A stretch of 64,000 nt of DNA from Albugo candida (taxonomy: Eukaryota; Oomycota; Peronosporomycetes; Albuginales), in the NCBI GenBank assembly GCA_040437565.1, contig JBDOQK010000009.1:248001-312000 (forward strand), in the 5' to 3' direction. The notes under the pieces are model-generated. The model saw only the letters and a list, made by a program, of their open reading frames with translations, had not been told where the DNA came from and made no database searches. Below are positions 53,170 through 64,000 of the stretch, piece by piece (within the stretch, counting starts at the first letter, position 1; each line of letters opens with the position of its first letter). The translations under genes were made by a program, and so were the position numbers.

Positions 53170-55762
53170 GGAGACTTGTGTTTTTCTGGGTTATACAATT
53201 GGATAATGAATCTGAAAGGAAGATTACGACTTACGATAAGACGAACAGAGAACGATTGTTTTGTAGTAACAAGGGCACGCTTGAGTCCAGTTATCTGCGA
53301 TCGTCATGTTGTCACGAAAAACGACTTCTTGTGCACCTTTTTTTAAGGATGAAGTAGGATATCCTGAACCAAGGTATGACTTCTATTCGGTCATCACATG
53401 ATGCTACGCGATACTCGATTCCCTCTGGCGATTTCGCAAAGTATCTGATCGGTCACTGGAAGAGGAATCTCGACTGGCGACACTTTGGAGGCTCCTTCAA
53501 GCATCTTCGAGTGACGAATAATGTTGTGCTAATCGAAGAGGATGATGACGCAGCAGCACAACCTTCCACAAAGTAAGATTTTACAGCAGCGGAAAAACAG
53601 CGTAGTGATCGAATATGCAGATTTCTTCGCTGGTCTTATGGAAAGACATGCAAGCTACAAGACCTGACCGCTGCATATTCCATTCAAGTATGTAGCTCAT
53701 ATATTTGGATTATCACCATATTGAATGTCGATATAGTTCCTCCCATCAGATGAGTGTACCTTCATGGAATGGTCTTTTGAGGGTGTGAAATGCCATGGCG
53801 TGTTTACTAACGCTTCTAATGTCGCCACACTCAATTTCTGCTTACCAACCGCCATGGTCACGATAACGTATCGCGTTTTGGACCGAGACAGTACGCGATA
53901 GATATTCTACCCCCTTTTTTCACTCATGCATTTATTCATAGCAATGGCTGTCTGTATTGTCGATGTTGATAATGATCATACGCCCACAATACAATTTGGC
54001 CACATGTATCGTATCGACCCAGAAAAGTATAGAAGCGACGATTATGAAATGTGATTATATCATTTCAATATATATAAATGCTTTGTTGACTCTAGTAAGG
54101 ACACCAAGAAGATGGCACGTATTTCATAGGAGCTATTGATCAACTATCATGATCACATCAGGCGTGCACTCCCTTAACGGAAGATAACAATCCATACTGC
54201 TGATCATAATATCACATAAATGGCCACGAACAGAGTTGACTACGCCGATGTCATCTACACCCTGGAATGTCGATTTTTGGTCAAGTAATTACTCCCAGAA
54301 TTGCAACCAGTGGACCGATCTAATGGCTGAGACGACATCGCGATAACATGCTCCTTTCCAACATTTACACCGAGGCTGACGCGTTTCTTCCTTCAAGAGA
54401 AATAAACGAATCGAAGCATAACATTGTAGAATGTACCAGAACGATGGTAGCCACTTCCAATCGGCAAATATGCAAAGCAAACATACGGCGCCTCTACATG
54501 AAGTCCTTATTGTCGCATGCTAAGTATATGACCGTCGGGCAAACCACGCAGAAAGGATTTCGAGGTGCCTGGCTGGCAAAATGTAATACTTCCTGTCCTG
54601 GGAGGTGCTCTAGATGCGTAATATGAAAGCGTTAGCACAGACTTGACGTACACTCAAACGCGATGAGCAATTAAAGCAGTAGTTGACATGTGCAGTCATA
54701 TCAAACTTGCTCTTACAGACGTGAGCATCGAGGAAGCACTACTTCGTTGTCGCCTTTATCTTCGACTGATAAGAGACGCATGAATTGGTATTGACTGGTC
54801 GCAACAAGTAATAGCAGCAAGCATGTTTACGTTTCGTTGAGCAAGCAGTAGCAAAGAAATCAAAGCAATGACTTGATTCAGTAGTGCAACCGACCTCACC
54901 TGATAGCAAATCATTTGTCGGTTTGGACAACCATCATCATTTAGTCGAGGATGGTTGTGTGCACTTTGACTGCAAAATGTTCATGAGCGTACGCTTGTGA
55001 GATTGGATAGTGGGGAGCTGGGAACTATATTGCGAGTTTGGCAAAAAACACGACATTGTAGGGGAAGCTTCAACGATTCACAGCGCATTATTGCGCGATT
55101 CAAGAGAGTAGAGCTTCTATAAAGAGTGAAAAATGCTCCAGCTTTGCTCACGATGGTTGTTTCATCCTGAGCTCGACTGAAGACAATATACGGGTAAATC
55201 CAATCGGCTTCCATTAGCAAATGCAAATTTCAATATAGGGGGATTGTCTGACTATAGTGTTCGATATGAAGAATCAATACCAGGAGAAGCGTCTACTTCA
55301 ACCGGCTCTAAGTAGTAAAACTATCGAATTGGCCACATTGCTGAAACAGCAGAGCCACGCAGCAATATTATAATGGCGCTGAGAATTTTTACTATCGTGA
55401 ACTTCCCGTCATGTGACAGAATATCACAAAAGCAAACGTAAAATCTATTATACCGCAAGCAAATCCGATCCGATCTACCGTCAGTCACATTACAGAGAGT
55501 CGATATTCGAGCGGTTGTTACGAGGCCACACCACAATCCGACACCCCAAGGATGTTGTTCGAACACTTGATTTTCGGGTAAGACCTTGCGATGAAATCCA
55601 GTTCAAAGCTTACTAATCTTCAAGACAAACCTCACAATTGATCAATCTTAAGCCCCATTCCTCACATCTTGTCACGTTGTGATCCACAAAAGTCTTCCAG
55701 TACAACTTTCCTATTTGAGTTTAGAAACATGTACTACTTCTACACAAAGTACGACTCGATAC
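53170..55762. other. Long intergenic region between divergent secreted paralogues
   Basis: About 2.6 kb with only short unconvincing frames. It separates the two head-to-head secreted genes and must contain both promoters. No repeat or RNA gene recognised. Confidence 0.5.
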
Positions 55763-56752
55763 ATGCAGGCCTCACAAATCTTCATTTCTATTTCAGTCAG
55801 CTTAACGAGTGCCATCATAATGCGTCTCGCTTACCTTGCCGTAGCATACAGCTCCACAACAATTACTCACGGCTTTCTCGTACCCACCATACATCCACAA
55901 TGCGCCCCTCACTACTTCACCGACGATGTAGCCTCCATCGATTTCTTAAATAAAATGATCAGCGTGTCACAAGCTCACATTGAGACGCTATTGGCGCCAG
56001 TGGACCCTCTCCACATCGGGAATCAAAATCTTGGACCAAGTAATTTTGAGACACTTGGATCGGAACTTCTGGTGGCAACGCTTCTGACTAATTTGTCAAT
56101 TACAGGTCTCTCATCCGTTATTCTTGCACCGATCGAAGTTCAGGATCCACTCAGAATCAAAATTAACGCTTCATTTGCAAAGCCGATTGGCGTTAGCGGG
56201 ACGGCGTTGATCAATGTGACCACTTTGACAAGAAAGCCGTTCCGACCGTGTGTCTTGAGTATCCTCCACCCCTTCAAATGTCCGCCAAAAATCTTGGAAT
56301 TCGATTTCAACATTCAAATTTCACAGATTACCGTCAGCGCGATGTTGTACGCGGAGTGGCTTAAATGTCCTGCAAACGCAGCAAGCCCGTGCTCGGATCT
56401 TTCGCTCAGTGATCTCATGGGCCTTGTCAACCCAGCGGCACTCCCTAATATAATGAATCGCATTAAATCCCGAATGATTCAAGCAAATGTGAGTCAACTC
56501 AGTGTCAATTTCGATCGACTGGACAATTTGACCTATCGTCCCCATGATTCAAGCGCCGTGTCCACATACTTTCTGACCAAGGCCTTGAAGGCGTTCCAAA
56601 AGCGACTGAATAAGAAAGAGAAACTTTACGTCAAAGTGAAAAATACGATTGATGATGGAGGAATGCAAGCAGCGAATGCTTTTATTGAAGGTATGTCGAG
56701 TGAATTCGGACGCAGCTGTGTAGACGCACAGCCAGCATTTACACCTCAATAA
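55763..56752 (+). CDS. Secreted six-cysteine protein, paralogue B (effector candidate)
   Basis: A 329-residue product from the ATG at 55763, with a hydrophobic leader (QASQIFISISVSLTSAIIMR). A second in-frame ATG at 55820 would give a shorter leader (MRLAYLAVAYSSTTITHG), and one at 55679 a longer, less signal-like one. The mature part lacks the Pro-rich linker of paralogue A but matches its folded domain: HPQCAPHYFTDD, LLTNLSITGLSSV, RPCVLSILHPFKCPP, WLKCPANAASPCSDLSLSDL, MGLVNPAALPNIMNRIKSRM and SSEFGRSCVD. Six cysteines are shared in register, so three disulfides are likely. The order of blocks is the same along the whole domain. Function unknown. Confidence 0.78.
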   Translation: MQASQIFISISVSLTSAIIMRLAYLAVAYSSTTITHGFLVPTIHPQCAPHYFTDDVASIDFLNKMISVSQAHIETLLAPVDPLHIGNQNLGPSNFETLGSELLVATLLTNLSITGLSSVILAPIEVQDPLRIKINASFAKPIGVSGTALINVTTLTRKPFRPCVLSILHPFKCPPKILEFDFNIQISQITVSAMLYAEWLKCPANAASPCSDLSLSDLMGLVNPAALPNIMNRIKSRMIQANVSQLSVNFDRLDNLTYRPHDSSAVSTYFLTKALKAFQKRLNKKEKLYVKVKNTIDDGGMQAANAFIEGMSSEFGRSCVDAQPAFTPQ

Positions 56753-58277
56753 GAAAGATAATGCCAAACTTATATTTCCACCTCTTGTTTGATACTCTCA
56801 GACTACTGATCGATGCTTGAGCAATTGATACTGCGAATCTCCATTATAAACGCAATGCATAGGTTAGGCCTCATTGACTACGACTTGAGTAGCACCAATA
56901 TCGAGGCATTGGCCGATTAGGTATGCTTTACTGATCCGTACACATTCATTTTGTTTCAAGTGATTTGATAGCTTTTGATCCGAGAAACGGCTTTCTATTA
57001 GTCTTCTCCGGCTGTATATTTCCTTGTATTTTCAAGTATGTGTAAACGGCGCTCGAAGCCTTCCAACCTATCGTGCAACGCGGTCGATATTTGAGTTAAT
57101 TGGCATTTTAGATCAAGAATGGCCTACATCATCGTAATAGAAGGGAATCAATAATGAACTCGTGCAATCAAGTTCACCATGCGCACCTCAAACACATCAG
57201 AATCAACCACACCTTCTTGAGTTCTTTTTTTGTGTACGGTTGACTTGGACGGAATTTTAAAGGATGAGCACGGGCCGTTATTCTCTTTGTAAGTTGTATT
57301 CGTTTGGCTATTTCCATGACCAAAAGCACCACGACGCTCGCCGTTGTTCGGTACTTTTCGATTTTCGATCATTTGATTCACACTCTTTGTATTTGCTGTG
57401 TATAAATGATTATCCACGTAAACGCCGTTCAGAGATCCTCTACATTCCGGCACTCATGAGATCAAAACGCATGACGCCAATGATGCAATTACCTATTCAC
57501 ATTGGTCCATTTCGCCTCATTTCGAGAATTTGCGTCCTGCATTTCTTCGTGTTTGATTTTTATTATTGTCAATATATCTCCAACAAGCTCCAGTTTTTTC
57601 AGCAAAAACGAGTTCGATACAAACTGTGAAACGGTAAGCGATGGGAAGAATTGGCACTCATTTCGTAAGAAGCGAAAGCAGCTTCCAAGGAATCTTGCGT
57701 CTGATTTCCCGCGTAATTCATACTAACGCATATAGCTCGTCAGACAGAGCAAGAAAGCAAAATAATGCCCACTTTCGTTGTCGTGAGAAGATTTGTCACG
57801 TAGAAAGAGTAATCCAAGAATCCATAATGTAAGCACTGCAAAAGATCCTGAATATTTCCACTTTCCACTCTACCATCCAAGCCATGTCGTTTAAGATACA
57901 GTCAAACACCTTTTTTGTCTTTACCTGACAGAATACCATTTCGGATACAGCATTTTCCGCAAAAGCTTCCTCAGTCGCGTCGCATAGTGGCGCAAATCCG
58001 TCATTTCGATTCTTTATAAAAAACCAAAAGTATGACTGGTGGATTCCGACTGTGTGGTTGGTTAAGGGCTGTTCTTGGTACAAAATCAAGACGCTACGCC
58101 TGAACACATATTGATGGTATTTTGTCGAAATACCGCAGTTTCGTGGTCACGATAGACTGTATAGAAATTGGTGATTACTGATGAACGAAAAGCTCACGTA
58201 AAGTCACATTTATTTATAAGTCTCATAAAGTGGATCATTGGGTCTCCGGTCAAAGCAGCACTGGTAACTAGCTGTCT
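56753..58277. other. Intergenic region, no gene recognised
   Basis: About 1.5 kb. Frames at 57148-57453 (-), 57264-57629 (+) and 57796-58107 (-) have no domain or splice support. Confidence 0.5.
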
Positions 58278-59602
58278 ATGCTTCCAATGAATGCAAGTCC
58301 TACAACGATCTCGACCAAATCAAATCGAGACGAGTCTCCTGTTCTATCTATTTATGATAAACAAATCGCATGGAAACAACACCATCAACGAAAAGTAAGT
58401 TTATCATTGGCCTCTGGCGTCAATGTGACCGCTTGTTCTCAGAATGTTGAAAAAGGGAAGGCACAAATGAGTGAAGAGGAGCGTGCTTGCACGTTTTCGC
58501 CCAAGGTTTGATGGGTTTTGAGCTCAGGATCCAGTGTAATTGATCACTATTTTGCATCCCTTATCCTTAGACGAATCATCGGAGACTTTACGAGCATCAA
58601 GGTGTAAGAGCATCAGAACGAACCGAGAAAGCTTCAAAACAAGAGAATGGTATCCTCAAGAATCTTCGAGCACCATCGGATGCCAGCACGACCGCTCTTG
58701 AAAACGTTTGTGTCGATTGCAGCGGGAGCCAGATCGCAACGGAAAAATGCGCGAAAGAGCCACCACTTCTAATACCAACAGAAACACAGGCGGTATCGAT
58801 CCAAAGACATCTAGTACGACAGGAACGGGCACGAGACTTTGCCCGCCAAGCAGTAAGAAAGTAAGACGTATCTTGACAAGTGCTTGCGTGAGAAGCTCAA
58901 TGTATCGCTCTGTAGGCTGTATGCTACTAGAATTGCCAAGAAGTCTCAGAAACCAGATGAGTCGATACTTTTTGACGACCAGTACAAAACACAAAATGTG
59001 AGTTATGATCTCTATCGCGTAGTGTTGTGTCTAAGTGTCAAAACTCATGAATAGCGTCAAAAACGTTCTGCAAGCGAGCCACCAAAAGGAGAGCGACTTT
59101 TATATACAACAATGTACACCCATCCATCATCCGATGTCGAAGATACCTCTCGCACTTTAGAACCAGAAAGCAAGGGATTTGATCGTATTGAGCCCAGCCC
59201 AAAATACATCAATCAACCATCAAATTCCGAACGTCGTTCGGAGTGTCGCAGTTTTGGGTTCGTTCTCTACCATTTATATTCTCTCTAAATGCTGAAGCTT
59301 GCAGTAGTAGCGAGATTTCGAGAATGCTTGCAATAATTGAAAAACAGCGACAAGAGCTCGATCAACGTGAAGAAGCACGGCAACAGGCCGTTAAACTTGC
59401 GGATAAGTTTGCAGATGCAATCCGACAATTTGAAAACCGATTGCACTTTATTGAGACAAAAACAGCTAACGATCTGAGCGATATCAGGCAATTGTTACAA
59501 CGGCAAGCGTCAGTGTCGGAGCAGATATTACTTTCATTGAATTTACCTTCTAGACCTTCACATTTTGCTGAAGAATCAGTGATATTGCCGAGTAAGCGGT
59601 AA
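58278..59602 (+). CDS. Five-exon coiled-coil protein with a CTFSPK motif
   Basis: Exons 58278-58505, 58571-58860, 58916-58997, 59055-59257 and 59305-59602 join in frame through introns of 65, 55, 57 and 47 nt for a 366-residue protein. Exon 1 ends EERACTFSPK and continues TNHRRLYEHQGVRASERTEK; a CTF-x-P-K phrase before a charged helix is common in oomycete and other protist coiled-coil proteins of flagellar or cytoskeletal type. A Lys/Ser-rich middle (KSQKPDESILFDDQYKTQ) leads to a C-terminal coiled coil: SSEISRMLAIIEKQRQELDQ, REEARQQAVKLADKFADAI and LSDIRQLLQRQASVSEQILL. No domain is recognised. A cytoskeletal or structural role is inferred only. The first exon might have further upstream sequence. 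Confidence 0.68.
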
Positions 59603-60607
59603 CAAGTCTTTATTGCTTTGTTGGAACTATCGCTCGGATTCGGATGGTGTTTTGCCAATTTTGTTTGTCTAGAATCGCGCAGTTAACCTTTTTTGCCAAT
59701 AGAAGACGCATTCCTTGGTGACACCGCTGCGTATTCTGGCCGACCTTGCTCCTACATTACGAAACAATTGAAGACAACTTTGAATCAGATCCCGGTGCTA
59801 GACATGAAGTTCCTGGCGAGCGGCTCTATCGCTTGGATTTAGAGAGAGCCTACTACGACATATGATCTCATGCCACAAGCGTCTCTTTGAGTCATCACAA
59901 TGTGCCACAGGTCTTGCAACTTCAAATTCAAAGGGCTAATTAATAGGCTCTCCGTGCTTCAAGACATCTGTGAATTTCGATCACGACGATTCACCACGTA
60001 TTGATTGACATCTTGCAGAGTCTGTCTGAGTTGCCGATTCGCGAGGTCTGTATAGCGAGCTTTAACCAAGATTCCTACCCATAAATTTCGAGAAAGCAGG
60101 CGATTGTTTCGAATTTGTCATCTGTTTCAATTCTATAATTTTATGGAAGATCAAGATATTATGCAAGTGTGGCCGCAGAACTAGACTAGCAGCTTCTAAT
60201 ACATCTCAAAAGTCGTACCTCGGATAGAATAAGCTGGCCCTAATAGTTTGTGTCCAGGTAGTTCTGTACAAAGCTTATTCGTATCTGTATATAAATTTTG
60301 ATGCAATAATCGTTCTAAAGAGGAAGAAGAGCTCGATACGCGTCTGATTGGTTTCGGAAAACATTCACTCTCGAGATATATTTGTTTGAGACAGGTGGAA
60401 GCGCAGAGAATTACAAATCGAGAAGCTCAACGAATTACGTGGCGAGAGACTCAAATGCAGCGTCATTCGAATTAGAATAAACACGACGTAACAACGGTTT
60501 CTTTCTGCAAAACAAAGCGAGCGATCAACGATGTAATTCACAACAGCAGATCTGCCATTATCGTTTTTCCTGCCTAGTCAACAAAAGTCGACACGTGTTC
60601 CAGCTTC
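59603..60607. other. Mostly intergenic; scattered coding-like segments
   Basis: About 1 kb with coding-like pieces on the plus strand that I could not assemble: YETIEDNFESDPGARHEVPG near 59.76-59.85 kb, and EEEELDTRLIG near 60.32-60.35 kb, which would join GSAENYKSRSSTNYVARDSN across an intron ending near 60395. Frames around both are closed. They may be remnants of a decayed gene or chance. Confidence 0.35.
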
Positions 60608-61000
60608 ATGCAGACTCGATCCATCCTATCTCTGCTAGTTTGCGTCTCTCTCATAACGTCGCTATTTGCATCGAGTAAGAATGCACCAGGTATGCTTTTC
60701 GTCAAAAAAACAAGCTTACATCTAACCCCACTTACATGCATAGTGACCTATCCGGACGAATCAGATACATCAGACACAGGTAATGGCTCTTCATTGCTTC
60801 ATCCAAGGTGGCTCTTCTAAACAAAAGTATGTACAGCAACATCAAGCTCAATCGTTCCAGCTGTAGCTGATCCTACCATCCAAGCGCTGAATGCAGCTAG
60901 GGAGAAAAATACAAAGGAGACCTCATTTTGGGCACAGAATATCAAACATAAACCAGTGGCAATGAATGAAAGAAAACGCAAGCCAGATTCACAGTCTTGA
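60608..61000 (+). CDS. Small spliced secreted protein, 96 residues
   Basis: Three exons (60608-60689, 60744-60779, 60828-61000) join in frame through introns of 54 and 48 nt, both in phase 1, giving 96 residues. The N-terminus MQTRSILSLLVCVSLITSLF is a strong signal peptide with cleavage expected near ASS. The mature part is short, acidic at first (YPDESDTSDT), with a single cysteine, a helix-prone middle (ADPTIQALNAAREKNTKE), then a Lys/Arg-rich end (NERKRKPDSQS). No RXLR motif or CHXC motif is seen. A signal peptide followed by a small, domain-free, charged mature part is the usual profile of oomycete secreted effector candidates. Both introns are needed for an open frame past exon 1; the third exon supplies most of the mature protein. 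Confidence 0.65.
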
Positions 61001-62765
61001 TTATTAGCAAAAGTTCGCGTTGGTAGAGCAAGGCACACTTCCGCCGAAGCATTTAGCTCTTTCGGTCACACATAGTGAATATACGTATTTTGGAACCGAT
61101 TATTCCCTTCTAGTCGCACGTTATCGTATTCTCTCGCAGCATCCAATCCTTGTTGAAAATGTCCTTGTTACTAGAACTAAAGTAGGTCACTTCGGGCTCA
61201 CTTGAATAATATATGTACATATAGAAACGTTTCATAAAAAACCCGTGAGGGTTAAGAATATGTCTTCGCCGATAGGCCCTTTATTGAGGGGGCATCATGT
61301 ATCCACAATACGAGACTGTGTCCAGGTTGTAATAAATAATAAATAATGTCCAAAGCCCCGTATTCTTCAAATTGATGTCTGGCAAACTAGGCTGGACATT
61401 GCTATCCAACTAGGACTAGGATCGGAGTTGCGCCTGCAATTCTGCTGAGTACGCTTGTCACTACGAAGCCTGAGGCCCAAACGTGAAAGAAATAGAGGAT
61501 GCGTCAATAGAGCTTTTCAAGCTTGAAGAGAATTTAACCGAGTATGAATCTTTACACGTCGGCGAAAGTATGCCGTACACGATCCAAACGAAAGCGAAGC
61601 CTATGGTGATACTATCTGTGTTGCAGGCATCTTCACTAGAGCACTTACCAAAAGGTGATCACGGAAATGTGCGGAATAGTGGAATTTGCCGATCGCTGCT
61701 CGAATTAGCAATATTTCTGACTGGTCCTGACGAATTGAAGCGCCACTTCCTGCAATGCCACCCATAAGTCAGACGAAATTCTTCGATAGCCTTTCCAGTC
61801 CTACCGCATCGTTCTCACAATAGCATACCATTCGTAATGGCTGTTTGGATTCAGAAAACACGCCGTCGAATGGCTAAATTCATAACTATACAACAGTGCT
61901 TGTAGGTATTCAATAAATGCAAATTCTGACCCTTTTTTTACGGAAAAAATCTAACACTCGCGTGCTTGAGGCTTGTAAAGATTTAATGGTTGAGACAGTG
62001 AGGCGCACTGGAAAATTCAGAATGTAGTCCAGAATGCACAGCCTAAAATGCGATGTAGAATCGTTCGCTCAAAGAAGCTGCTGAGTATCGATTGAGGCGA
62101 AAGTTCTACAAAGACCACGTGTGAATTGGTAAGAGAGCTCTCTAAAAGCATGAAGTTAAGAGAATGAGAACAATCACCATCAATACTGCTCCTCAAACAT
62201 AGTGACAAGGATTGTAATAGTCTATGCAAACAGACTGGGATTTGCGGCAATATGCTTCATGCATTCTACATTGAGGCCATCAGCTTCTACCAGCACATAC
62301 AGCGTAGAATCGCATCCATTCCAGCGTCAACGAAAAGCTTTGGCTTAATAGAATGTCGATTAACTTCAAGTGCGTCTATCAATCCGACATAAAAGATTAG
62401 TCGTGCACCGTGAAAGATGTACTTGTCCTCGAACCTAGAAATATCCAGACCTATCTCACGTTATAAAATCATTTATTAGTCTTCCTTGTTTAAAAAGCTC
62501 TATCAAACAAAAACTAATGTGGGCTCCATAATCTTCTCAGCTTTGTGAAGTCAGCGGTAACTTTGAGTTAGACAGAAAGTATCTGATGGTTTGTTAGGTT
62601 TGTTGCTTGTACTTGCCTCAATTCCAGTCTGTAGTAACAAAATGGTAACGATTACACAAAGCAGTCACCTCCCACTTTGTAACAGGATGGAATTTATGTC
62701 AGGTGCAAGGCGTGCGTGTCAAATAAAAAACGAAAGGGGTCGTATTGCGCCGCATCTAGTGACCC
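61001..62765. other. Gene-poor region with two weak open frames
   Basis: An open frame at 61483-61767 (94 residues, acidic, KEIEDASIELFKLEENLTEY) and one at 62591-62821 (leader-like MLGLLLVLASIPVCSNKM) could be small genes, but neither has a domain or splice support. The second ends inside the duplicated segment described next. Nothing else is recognised. Confidence 0.35.
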
Positions 62766-63292
62766 AATCTCAGACTGTAGTCATCTATGAATCAGTACAC
62801 TTTGATTCACAGAAGGTGTAAAGTCAACGCACGCAAGCGCCGGTATCAAGTTCGAACAAAGACGTTGGATGATAGTGTGAAACATTGAGATAAACTCTCA
62901 AATTGAATTTTGCAAAAATGATCTCCCATTTTAGACATCAGAGGGATTGCCGGCAGCCGCGAAAAGCAATTTATTTAAAAGCAGCGAAATTTGGCGTGAA
63001 AATAGTATATGTGTAGCCAAATAATGTACTAAAGATGCCATAATGAATCTACAGCATCGCCATCCACCATCAGCACGAATTAACTCCCACCTCTGGAAAG
63101 CATACTTATCGACCAAGTCTTGGTATCAGGAAGAGCCTTTTGGGCTTGGTGATATACAAAGTCTCTTGCCTTTGCAATAACAAGGAAATGATGCATGCGG
63201 ACCTCTTGCCCTGAATAGTATCCGTAGTATGCCAAAGGTCAAAAACACCACGGCTAGTATACTTTTACAAGGTACTCAACTCAACCTTGACA
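62766..63292. repeat. Diverged duplicated segment, left copy
   Basis: This stretch matches 63393-63923 in the same orientation with scattered base changes and small indels, for example GCGCCGGTATCAAGTTCG against GCGCCGGTATCAGGTTCG, and an inserted TG pair. A 100-N gap separates the copies. Unlike the other gap flanks it is not identical, so it may be a tandem repeat or two unmerged haplotypes. Confidence 0.75.
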
Positions 63293-63392
63293 NNNNNNNN
63301 NNNNNNNNNNNNNNNNNNNNNNNNNNNNNNNNNNNNNNNNNNNNNNNNNNNNNNNNNNNNNNNNNNNNNNNNNNNNNNNNNNNNNNNNNNNN

Positions 63393-63923
63393 ATCTCAGA
63401 CTGTAGTCATCTATGAATCAGTACACTTTGATTCACAGAAGGTGTAAAGTCAACGCACGCAAGCGCCGGTATCAGGTTCGAACAGAGACGGTGGAGGATA
63501 GTGTGATACATTGAGATAAATTCTCAAAGTTGTCTTTTGCAAAAATGATCTCCCAATTTAGACATCAGAGGGATTGCCGGCAGCCGCGAGAAGCAATTTA
63601 TTTGTAAGCAGCAAAATTTGGCGTGAAATTAGTGTATGTGTGTGTAACCAAATAATGTACTAAAGATGCCATAATGAATCTGCTGCATCTCCATCCACCA
63701 TCAGCACGAATTAACTCCCACCTTGGAAAGCATATTTATCGACCAAGTCTTGGTATCAGGAAGAGCTATTTGGGCTTGGTGATATACAAAGTCTCATGCC
63801 TTGCAATCACAAGGAAATGATGCATGCGGACCTCTTGTACTGAATAGTATGCATAGTATGCCAAACGTCAAAAACACCACGGCTAGTATACTTTTAACAA
63901 GGTACTTAACTCAACCTTGTCAG
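63393..63923. repeat. Diverged duplicated segment, right copy
   Basis: Right-hand copy of the segment at 62766-63292. An ATG at 63858 (MPNVKNTTASILLTRYLTQP) opens a frame that stays open to the window end and beyond the duplicated part; the matching ATG in the left copy is at 63229. Confidence 0.75.
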
Positions 63924-64000
63924 GTTGTATTTGTTCAAGTAAATGAAACCATTCTAGGATTCAACAATAATGTGGCTGTTCTTCAAATAACGATACAAAC

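Noticed and set aside
61483-61767. 94-residue open frame
   Set aside because: Acceptable composition, but no similarity recognised and no supporting context; left as part of a gene-poor region.

Overview
The window looks like nuclear DNA from a compact eukaryotic genome. The best inferred source is an oomycete, possibly a white-rust (Albugo-like) species; the species itself cannot be fixed from the sequence. Reasons: dense genes on both strands, introns of about 47-77 nt (most 50-60) with gtac/gtaa/gtat donors, a SHAQKYF-type single-MYB protein, a bZIP with an unusual basic region plus a conserved C-terminal module, and several spliced secreted proteins without known domains. About 22 genes are well supported; most are conserved housekeeping genes recognised from motifs and rebuilt across introns by reading frame.

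Layout. 0-7.2 kb, minus strand: EMC2 (cut by the window start), an NT5DC-type HAD 5'-nucleotidase, VPS53 of the GARP complex. 8.8-13.7 kb: MYB-related factor (+), microcephalin-like BRCT protein (-), MAF1 (+). 13.9-14.8 kb: unresolved coding segments (-). 15-18 kb: a PX / PDZ-like / PDZ-like / coiled-coil protein (-). 18.4-26.5 kb: asparaginase (+), ABC1/ADCK kinase (-), a diverged inverted copy of the end of the PX-PDZ gene, acyl-CoA oxidase (-). 26.6-37.2 kb: small membrane protein (+), V-ATPase subunit a (-), HOOK-domain coiled-coil protein (-), ankyrin-DHHC palmitoyltransferase (-). 37.4-49.5 kb: Tudor-like protein (+), atlastin-like GTPase (+), two tail-to-tail paralogues of an unknown family, a possible VPS9-like protein (+), REXO4 exonuclease (-), a secreted YWTD-propeller protein (+). 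50-64 kb is more accessory: a bZIP (+), two head-to-head paralogous secreted proteins with six shared cysteines, a five-exon coiled-coil protein, a three-exon 96-residue secreted protein, and a gene-poor duplicated end.

A membrane-trafficking theme recurs: EMC2 and atlastin at the ER, VPS53 at Golgi tethering, the PX protein on phosphoinositide membranes, V-ATPase in organelle acidification, HOOK for dynein-linked cargo, and the DHHC enzyme for palmitoylation. They are separate transcription units, not an operon.

Assembly caution. There are fourteen gaps of exactly 100 N. At ten of them the sequence just left of the gap is repeated just right of it (10 to 700 bp, identical or nearly so). These are contig ends that overlap but were not merged, so they create false duplications in several genes. 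No rRNA, tRNA, CRISPR array or intact transposon was recognised, but tRNAs cannot be excluded by eye.
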